This document shows positions 58,624 to 64,000 of a DNA stretch of 64,000 nt, one piece after another. The notes under the pieces were generated by a model. That model did not search any database. It was not told the DNA's origin and saw only the letters and a list, made by a program, of their open reading frames with translations. Positions within the stretch are counted from its first letter, which is position 1. Each line of letters opens with the position of its first letter. Source of the DNA: Hymenobacter sublimis (lineage in GTDB: Bacteria; Bacteroidota; Bacteroidia; Cytophagales; Hymenobacteraceae); NCBI RefSeq assembly GCF_023101345.1, contig NZ_CP095848.1:495501-559500 (forward strand), given 5' to 3'. A program made the position numbers and the translations under genes.

Positions 58624-60063
58624 TTATGCCACGCTTACTTTCACCATGTTGGTTTTGCCTTTCTCGTTGATGGGCATGGAGGCCGTGTTGATGAACACGT
58701 CGCCTTTTTGCAAATGGCCTGTGGTGGTCAGGGCGTATTTAATATCCGATACGGTGCTATCAGTGCTGACCATCCGGTCGTAGTAGAAGCCACGCACCCC
58801 CCAGATCAGGCTTAGGGTAGTAAGCAGGGCACGGTTATCGGTGAAGATGAAGATGTTGGCTTTGGGCCGATACTTCGCCATCTGAAAGGCCGTGTAGCCC
58901 CGGTGCGTCATGCCGGTAATGGCTTTAGCCCCCGTGTTCTTGGCCAAGTGGCAGGCCGCCGACAGTACGCTGTCAACCATGAAGGTAGGCGAGTCAGGCG
59001 TGATGGGGTACCAGTGGTGGTACAGGCTAGGCATGCGGCTCTCCACGCTCGTGATAGTGCCTACCATGGAGCGAATTACTTCGGCGGGGTAGGCGCCCAC
59101 GGCCGTTTCGGCGGAAAGCATGACGGCATCTGCGCCGTCGATTACTGCGTTGGCTACGTCGCTGGTTTCGGCGCGGGTGGGGCGGGGGGCCGTAATCATG
59201 CTCTCCATCATCTGGGTAGCTACGATAACGGGCTTGCCAGCCTTATTGCACTTCTCCACAATCATTTTCTGGGCCATTGGCACCTCTTCCATCTTCACTT
59301 CCACCCCTAGGTCGCCGCGGGCAACCATTACGGCGTCGGTGAGGGCAATGATTTCATCGAGGTTGCGGAGGCCTTCCGGGGTTTCAATCTTAGCAATCAC
59401 GCGGGCCGACTTGCCGCTTTCCGCAATCAGGCTCTTGATGAAACGGATATCCTCGGCCCGGCGGGCAAACGACAGAGCAATCCAGTCTACCTCGTTTTCC
59501 AACCCAAACTTTAAATCCTCAATGTCCTTCTCCGTCATGGACGGGGCCGACACCTCGGAGTCAGGAAGATTGATGCCTTTACGGGGCTTTACCAAGCCGC
59601 CATAAATTACTTCTACATCTACTTCCTTGTCGCGGTCCGTAGCCAGCACGCGCAGCTCAATTTTGCCGTCATCGATGAGGATCATGTCGCCGGCTTTCAC
59701 GTCGCGGGCCAACCCTAGGTAAATCGTGCTCAGGCGGGTAGCAGTGGTAATCTCCTTCTCACCGCAAACCAGCTTGATTTTATCGCCGGCCTTGATTTCT
59801 ACTCCGCCGCCTTCTACCTCACCCAACCGAATTTTAGGGCCCTGCAAATCTTGCAGCAGCCCCACGTTCATACGCATGTCCTTGTTGAGGCGGCGCACGG
59901 TGTTGATTACTGATAGGTGGTCCTCATGGCTGCCGTGGGAGAAGTTAAGCCGGAACACGTCGACACCTTCTCGCATGAGCATGCCCAGCTTTTCGTAGGT
60001 GTTGGAGGCGGGCCCCACGGTGGCAATGATCTTGGTTCTATTAAAGTGCGGTCGAGATTCCAT
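58624..60063 (-). CDS. pyk: Pyruvate kinase
   Basis: 479 residues. N-terminal NRTKIIATVGPASNTYEKLGMLMREGVDVFRLNFSHG with the nucleotide-binding Arg and Asn. Active site IAKIETPEGLRNLDEI (Lys and Glu), VMVARGDLGVEVKMEEVPMAQK, and ATQMMESMITAPRPTRAETSDVANAVIDGADAVMLSAETA. The C-terminal allosteric domain is present. It makes ATP and pyruvate from phosphoenolpyruvate. The IPExxxVDY gene lies upstream on the same strand, the usual Bacteroidota neighbour, but a REP-like palindrome intervenes. Confidence 0.97.
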   Translation of the reverse strand: MESRPHFNRTKIIATVGPASNTYEKLGMLMREGVDVFRLNFSHGSHEDHLSVINTVRRLNKDMRMNVGLLQDLQGPKIRLGEVEGGGVEIKAGDKIKLVCGEKEITTATRLSTIYLGLARDVKAGDMILIDDGKIELRVLATDRDKEVDVEVIYGGLVKPRKGINLPDSEVSAPSMTEKDIEDLKFGLENEVDWIALSFARRAEDIRFIKSLIAESGKSARVIAKIETPEGLRNLDEIIALTDAVMVARGDLGVEVKMEEVPMAQKMIVEKCNKAGKPVIVATQMMESMITAPRPTRAETSDVANAVIDGADAVMLSAETAVGAYPAEVIRSMVGTITSVESRMPSLYHHWYPITPDSPTFMVDSVLSAACHLAKNTGAKAITGMTHRGYTAFQMAKYRPKANIFIFTDNRALLTTLSLIWGVRGFYYDRMVSTDSTVSDIKYALTTTGHLQKGDVFINTASMPINEKGKTNMVKVSVA

Positions 60064-60110
60064 AGGACGATTTTGGTTCGGAAATTCTTAGTTACAAGCG
60101 TAAACAGCAG

Positions 60111-60207
60111 TCATCCTGAGCGGGCGCATGAGCCTCCGGCGAGCGAGCAGCAAACGTGTTACCACGTGCCTTGGCTTTGGGAAGATTCTTCGCGCTACTC
60201 AGGATGA
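60111..60207. repeat. REP-like palindrome (TCATCCTGAG / CTCAGGATGA)
   Basis: TCATCCTGAG (60111-60120) and CTCAGGATGA (60198-60207) are exact complements. The right side also has GAAGATTCTTCGCGCTA, a sequence type seen in dispersed TCATCCTGAGC elements of many bacteria (recalled). It sits between the IPExxxVDY gene and pyk. Confidence 0.75.
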
Positions 60208-60223
60208 AAGCGAGTTCGTAGCC

Positions 60224-60652
60224 TCAAAAGAGCAGATTTTCTTTGAATTTAAGGTCATTAGGGTCGAATTGACTAACCAACTGAACTTCCGGCAGGGCCG
60301 TTAGCTGCACCAGCAGCTCCTCCGGCGTGAGGGCTCCCGTGCCGTTGCTGACCTGTAGCAAATAATCGTACTCCTTGATATCAGGGGCCAGGAAGGGCTT
60401 TTTCAGGGGCGAGGGGTCCACGGACCGGTTGCGCAGCAAACGAAGCGTGAAGTGCTCGGTGGCGTAGAGGTAGTTGCTAATGACGAGCCGGCCTTTGTTG
60501 AACAGGTCGTAAATTAGGTCCTGCTGTTTCACCAGCCGCAGGTTAAGCGTGCGGTTCAGAATCCAGGCCAGCGTGTGCTCCCGCGTCGACGAAACGAGAC
60601 CGAACAGGTCGAACTCGCAGTCGTATTCCACATCGAGCGTAAGGGTTTTCAT
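60224..60652 (-). CDS. IPExxxVDY family protein
   Basis: 142 residues from the ATG at 60652 (MKTLTLDVEYDCEFDLFGLVSS). Family features are the opening beta strand, the LAWILNRTLNLRLVKQQDL segment, and the namesake motif, here APDIKEYDYLLQVSN instead of IPExxxVDY. This small family is restricted to Bacteroidota and regularly neighbours pyk and acpP, as here. Its function is unknown. A 5' extension of the frame to 60721 is not supported. Confidence 0.88.
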   Translation of the reverse strand: MKTLTLDVEYDCEFDLFGLVSSTREHTLAWILNRTLNLRLVKQQDLIYDLFNKGRLVISNYLYATEHFTLRLLRNRSVDPSPLKKPFLAPDIKEYDYLLQVSNGTGALTPEELLVQLTALPEVQLVSQFDPNDLKFKENLLF

Positions 60653-60814
60653 GGGCGGCGGCAAAGGAAAGGAAACGCAAAAATAGGCACCGCAGTACCC
60701 CCACGGAACTTCCGGGGCCATAATCTTACACTGGGAAGAATCGGGGGAGGAAGTTTGACAATGTTAGCGAAGATGGTGTTATTTGTGCCGAGTTTTCCTT
60801 AAACCCCCACGGAA

Positions 60815-61051
60815 ATGTCTGAAATTGCAGAAAAAGTAAAGGCCATCATCATTGATAAACTCGGCGTAGAAGCTTCGGAAGTTACTCCGGAGGCTAGCTT
60901 CACCAACGACCTGGGCGCTGACTCGCTGGATACCGTTGAGCTCATCATGGAGTTCGAAAAAGAATTCAACGTGTCTATCCCCGACGACCAGGCCGAGAAT
61001 ATCGGTACCGTGGGCCAGGCCATCAGCTACCTCGAAGAGCACGCTAAGTAG
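60815..61051 (+). CDS. acpP: Acyl carrier protein
   Basis: 78 residues, strongly acidic. The phosphopantetheine Ser is at 37 in [18 protein letters not shown]. It carries growing fatty acyl chains in the cytoplasm. It begins the acpP-fabF-rnc cluster, but the 185 bases before fabF hold a heptamer palindrome and a terminator-like hairpin. The three genes therefore need not share one transcript. Confidence 0.97.
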   Translation: MSEIAEKVKAIIIDKLGVEASEVTPEASFTNDLGADSLDTVELIMEFEKEFNVSIPDDQAENIGTVGQAISYLEEHAK

Positions 61052-61145
61052 TAGTAGGTATCGAGTATTTAGTATTGAGTAGTTAGCCGCCGCAGGAAAT
61101 ACCCGCTACCTCATTACTCAATACTATCTACTCTGTACTCGCTAC
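61051..61145. repeat. Palindromic element with heptamer arms between acpP and fabF
   Basis: The left arm (61051-61085) is five 7-base units: GTAGTAG, GTATCGA, GTATTTA, GTATTGA, GTAGTTA. The right arm (61111-61145, minus strand) is five: GTAGCGA, GTACAGA, GTAGATA, GTATTGA, GTAATGA. A 25-base loop separates them. The left arm shares the last base of the acpP stop codon. Confidence 0.88.
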
Positions 61146-61168
61146 TGAGCGCCTTACTTTTTGCTTAC

Positions 61169-61194
61169 CGGCCGGCCTGCCGCCGGCCGTTTTG
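61169..61194 (+). terminator. GC hairpin before fabF, possible terminator or attenuator
   Basis: CGGCCGGC (61169-61176) pairs with GCCGGCCG (61182-61189), followed by TTTTG and, after two bases, six Ts. It lies 43 bases upstream of fabF. Confidence 0.7.
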
Positions 61195-61236
61195 CTTTTT
61201 TACTGATTCCTTTCTTTCGCTTCTCTGAGCCAGCCT

Positions 61237-62490
61237 ATGTCTCTTCGGAGAGTTGTCGTGACCGGCCTGGGTGCCATTACCCCGCTGGGCAACACCGCCC
61301 CTACCTATTGGGAAGGCCTGCAAGCCGGCGTGAGTGGGGCCGCCCCCATCACCCGATTCGATGCCAGCAAGTTCAAGACCCGCTTCGCCTGCGAAGTAAA
61401 GAACTACAACCCGGACACGTACTTCCCCACCAAGGAAGGCCGGAAAATGGACATCTTCACCCAGTTCGCTCTGATTGCGGCCGATGAGGCCATCAAAGAT
61501 GCCCGTCTGGATGAAGAAGGTGTTGACAAAGACCGGGTCGGCGTTATTTGGGGTTCCGGTATTGGGGGGCTGACCTCCTTGCAGGCGGAGTGCATTGCCT
61601 TCGCCAACGGCGACGGTACGCCCCGTTTCAATCCGTTCTTTATCCCGAAGATGATTGCCGACAGCGCGTCGGGCAACATCTCCATTCGTCACAAGTTCCG
61701 CGGGCCCAACTTCGTTACTACCTCAGCCTGCGCCTCATCTTCTGACTCTATTATCTCGGCCTTCAACTATATCCGCCTGAACATGGCCGATGTGGTCGTG
61801 ACCGGGGGCTCGGAAGCAGCTATCACCGAGTCGGGGGTAGGCGGCTTCAACGCCCTCAAGGCCATGAGCGAGCGGAACGACGCGCCCGAGCTGGCTTCCC
61901 GCCCCTACGACAAGGAGCGTGACGGTTTTGTGCTGGGTGAAGGCGCGGCCTCGCTAATTCTGGAAGAGTACGAGCACGCTAAAGCCCGTGGTGCCAAAAT
62001 CTACGCCGAGCTGATTGGCGGCGGCATGTCAGCGGATGCCTACCATATCACGGCTCCTGACCCGGAAGGCAATGGGGTAGTGCTGGTGATGCAAAACGCC
62101 CTGCGCGACGCCGGTATTTCGCCCGCCGACGTGGATTACATCAATACCCACGGCACCAGCACCCCGCTGGGCGACGGAGCCGAGGTGAAAGCCATCCAGA
62201 AAGTGTTCGGCGAAGACGCCTACAACCTCAACATCAGCTCTACCAAGAGCATGACGGGGCACTTGCTGGGTGGGGCCGGTGCTATTGAAGCAGTGGCCTG
62301 CATTCTGGCTATGCAGCACAACATCGTGCCGCCTACCATCAACCACTTCACCGACGACCCCGAGCTGGACCCCAAGCTAAACTTCACCTTCAACAAGGCC
62401 CAGGCCCGCGAGGTGAACGTAGCCATGAGCAACACCTTCGGGTTTGGGGGCCACAACACGTCGGTCATCTTCCGTAAACTCCGCGACTAA
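61237..62490 (+). CDS. fabF: 3-oxoacyl-ACP synthase II
   Basis: 417 residues, thiolase fold. RRVVVTGLGAITPLGNT at the start. The active-site Cys is in VTTSACASSSDSI (about 166). His residues lie in NTHGTSTPLGDG and SMTGHLLGGAGAIEA, and the glycine-rich end is NTFGFGGHN. It elongates fatty acyl-ACP with malonyl-ACP. Its stop codon overlaps the rnc start (TAATG), so these two are coupled. Confidence 0.97.
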   Translation: MSLRRVVVTGLGAITPLGNTAPTYWEGLQAGVSGAAPITRFDASKFKTRFACEVKNYNPDTYFPTKEGRKMDIFTQFALIAADEAIKDARLDEEGVDKDRVGVIWGSGIGGLTSLQAECIAFANGDGTPRFNPFFIPKMIADSASGNISIRHKFRGPNFVTTSACASSSDSIISAFNYIRLNMADVVVTGGSEAAITESGVGGFNALKAMSERNDAPELASRPYDKERDGFVLGEGAASLILEEYEHAKARGAKIYAELIGGGMSADAYHITAPDPEGNGVVLVMQNALRDAGISPADVDYINTHGTSTPLGDGAEVKAIQKVFGEDAYNLNISSTKSMTGHLLGGAGAIEAVACILAMQHNIVPPTINHFTDDPELDPKLNFTFNKAQAREVNVAMSNTFGFGGHNTSVIFRKLRD

Positions 62491-63239
62491 TGCCCAGGCC
62501 CGGTCAGCCCCTGCCGTTGTTCGGCTTTTTCCGCCGACTGCTGGGTCGTGACCGGGCCTTCCGGCAAGCCATTGCCACGCTTACCGGCCACACGCCCGAT
62601 AACGTGCGGCTCTACCAGCTAGCGTTTACCCACTCCTCCGTGGTGCGCCAGCAGGGCGAGCAGGCCCGTCACCAAAGTAATGAGCGGTTGGAGTTTCTCG
62701 GCGACGCCGTGCTAGGCACGGTGGTAGCGGAATACCTATTCCGTAAGTTTCCGTACGAGCAGGAGGGTTTCCTGACGGAGATGCGCAGCCGCATCGTGAA
62801 CCGGGAAAGCCTTAACGCCATTGCCCTGAAAATCGGCCTCGATAAGCTGGTGCAGCTGGATGCCGGCCAGGGCCGTGCCGCCCGGTCCCGCTCCGTGAAC
62901 GGCAACGCCCTGGAGGCCCTGGTGGGCGCCGTGTACCTGGACCAAGGCTACAAAACGGCCCGCAAGTTTGTGCTTCACCGCCTGATCAAGCCCTACGTGG
63001 ATGTGAAGGCCATGACCCAAACGACTACCAACTTCAAGAGCAAGTTGATCGAATGGGCTCAGCGTAACGGCAAAATCATGCGCTACGACCTGACCGGGGA
63101 GCCTCGGCCGGGCGGCGTCATGGAGTTTTCGGCCACGGTCATCGTCGATGAAAGTCCGGTGGCTACGGGTATGGGCCTCTCCAAAAAACAAGCGGAGCAG
63201 CTCGCTGCTGAGCGGGCACTAGAAGTGCTGGGAGTATAG
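62490..63239 (+). CDS. rnc: Ribonuclease III
   Basis: 249 residues starting in the TAATG overlap with fabF. The endonuclease signature NERLEFLGDAVLGTVVAEYLF is near 62-82, with the second metal ligand region GNALEALVGAVYLDQG. The C-terminal double-stranded-RNA-binding domain (TNFKSKLIEWAQRNGK ... GLSKKQAEQLAAERAL) is complete. It processes rRNA precursors and cuts structured RNA. The many long intergenic hairpins in this window are potential substrates. Confidence 0.96.
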   Translation: MPRPGQPLPLFGFFRRLLGRDRAFRQAIATLTGHTPDNVRLYQLAFTHSSVVRQQGEQARHQSNERLEFLGDAVLGTVVAEYLFRKFPYEQEGFLTEMRSRIVNRESLNAIALKIGLDKLVQLDAGQGRAARSRSVNGNALEALVGAVYLDQGYKTARKFVLHRLIKPYVDVKAMTQTTTNFKSKLIEWAQRNGKIMRYDLTGEPRPGGVMEFSATVIVDESPVATGMGLSKKQAEQLAAERALEVLGV

Positions 63240-63429
63240 GCCGCCGCTTACCTAAGTTAATGTAGTTGTCAAGCTCCTGATGCCCATTCTGGTGTTAGGA
63301 GCTTATGGCGTTGTCGGGCACAGGCTACTCCTGTGAAAGGGGATGGGACTTCAGTAATAGCTACAACAAAAGGGCAACCTGAACCAGAGAAATGGAGTTG
63401 ATTTGCGAAACAAACTTCCTTCCTGACTC
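63240..63429. other. Intergenic region between rnc and nadE
   Basis: 190 bases with no recognisable gene, hairpin or promoter consensus. Confidence 0.4.
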
Positions 63430-64000
63430 ATGCGAATAGCCGGCGCCGCCCTCAACCAAATACCCATTGACTGGACCCATAATCTGCGCACCATCCGCGA
63501 GGCCATTGAACAGGCCAAAGCAGCCGGCGTGGAGCTGCTCTGCCTGCCCGAGCTCTGCCTCACGGGCTACGGCTGCGAAGATTTGTTTTTAAGTGACTGG
63601 ATGCCCGAGTCGGCGCTGGCCCATTTGCAGCAAATTCGGCCCTGGACCGAGGGAATCTGCGTGGCCGTGGGCCTGCCAGTACGGCTGAATCACAGCACTT
63701 ACAACACCGCCGCTGTGCTCCGCGACGGGCAGATTCTGGGTTTCGCGGCCAAGCAGTTTCTAGCCAATGACGGTGTGCACTACGAGCCGCGCTTCTTTAC
63801 GCCTTGGCCTGCGGGCAAAATTATTACCGTGCAGTGGGAAGGGGAGGAGTGGCCCCTGGGCGACATGATTTTTGAGCATAAGGGTGTAAAGTTCGGCTTT
63901 GAAATCTGTGAGGATGCTTGGCGGCCCGATGACCTGCGGCCCGCGGCCCGGCTGGCCGGTCGGGTAGATTTAATTGTGAATCCTTCGGCCAGCCACTTTG
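63430..64000 (+). CDS. nadE: Glutamine-dependent NAD+ synthetase (partial, N-terminal glutaminase domain)
   Basis: 190 codons to the right edge. The nitrilase-fold glutaminase triad is visible: Glu in LLCLPELCLTGYGC, Lys in FAAKQFLANDGVHYEPR, Cys in FGFEICEDAW. The opening is MRIAGAALNQIPIDWTHN, and CEDLFLSDWM and ICVAVGLPVRLN match the NadE type rather than a free nitrilase. The full enzyme channels ammonia from glutamine to deamido-NAD. The synthetase domain lies beyond the window. Confidence 0.92.
   Translation, partial: MRIAGAALNQIPIDWTHNLRTIREAIEQAKAAGVELLCLPELCLTGYGCEDLFLSDWMPESALAHLQQIRPWTEGICVAVGLPVRLNHSTYNTAAVLRDGQILGFAAKQFLANDGVHYEPRFFTPWPAGKIITVQWEGEEWPLGDMIFEHKGVKFGFEICEDAWRPDDLRPAARLAGRVDLIVNPSASHF

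Noticed and set aside
63351-63563. 70-codon antisense frame at the nadE start
   Set aside because: nadE on the plus strand shows the conserved glutaminase opening; the antisense frame is a shadow.

Overview
The window is a G+C-rich chromosomal segment of a Bacteroidota bacterium, most likely Hymenobacter or a close relative in the Cytophagales. The evidence is combined. Several genes carry the Bacteroidota promoter form TTTG-N19/20-TAnnTTTG. Gene neighbourhoods are typical of the phylum: the IPExxxVDY protein and pyk divergent from acpP-fabF-rnc, an isolated atpD-atpC pair with a short epsilon subunit, and tgt followed by lptG. Family content also fits: SpoIIAA-like STAS, DUF4142, DUF3050, DUF2339. 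There is no prophage, complete insertion sequence, CRISPR array or rRNA operon. It reads as core chromosome with small lower-G+C orphan genes and many intergenic palindromes.

Layout. 1-7.6 kb: a partial alpha-2-macroglobulin lipoprotein, an orphan gene running into an Uma2-like remnant, a serine hydrolase and an M28 peptidase. 7.8-14.8 kb: a giant DUF2339 membrane protein, then a LysR regulator and threonine synthase with clustered ATTCC/GGAAT dyads between them. 15.2-16.6 kb: an ammonium transporter behind a palindromic operator-like site. 16.7-20.6 kb: a three-gene operon of a TPR-AAA+ ATPase and two TPR membrane proteins. 20.7-29.7 kb: ZIP transporter, DUF167, endonuclease III, a STAS / response regulator / histidine kinase cluster, an rRNA methyltransferase, and nagA. 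30-41.6 kb: acylphosphatase, SMR transporter, a heptad-repeat coiled-coil protein, typA, msrB, a basic histone-like protein, metG, pth, rplY, prs and tRNA-Gln. 41.9-48.7 kb: atpDC, a Cys/Met-metabolism PLP enzyme, a bacillosamine-type pglC-pglD-pglE set, and ispE. 49-64 kb: EamA transporter, lptG, tgt, a glycosyltransferase, an ECF sigma factor, rsmG, YheT hydrolase, a DUF4142 lipoprotein, rpsT, pyk, acpP-fabF-rnc, and the start of nadE.

Two things stand out. The first is the operon at 16.7-20.6 kb. It couples a single-ring AAA+ ATPase, with a Trp-type pore loop like those of Vps4 and Msp1, to two TPR proteins anchored by C-terminal membrane segments that share a linker motif. I know of no characterised system of this make-up. 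The second is a set of six intergenic palindromes (near 25.2, 43.45, 48.8, 49.95, 53.0 and 61.1 kb). Their arms are degenerate tandem arrays of 7- or 8-base units, and an arm usually abuts a stop codon within 0-2 bases. Two of them share an internal core and so form a dispersed repeat family. Separate REP-like inverted repeats lie at 14.9 and 60.15 kb.

Functionally the segment holds translation and tRNA genes, lipid and isoprenoid synthesis, energy genes, envelope and lipoprotein genes, and a small signalling cluster. All functional calls come from reading translated sequence and recalling families; no database search was run.
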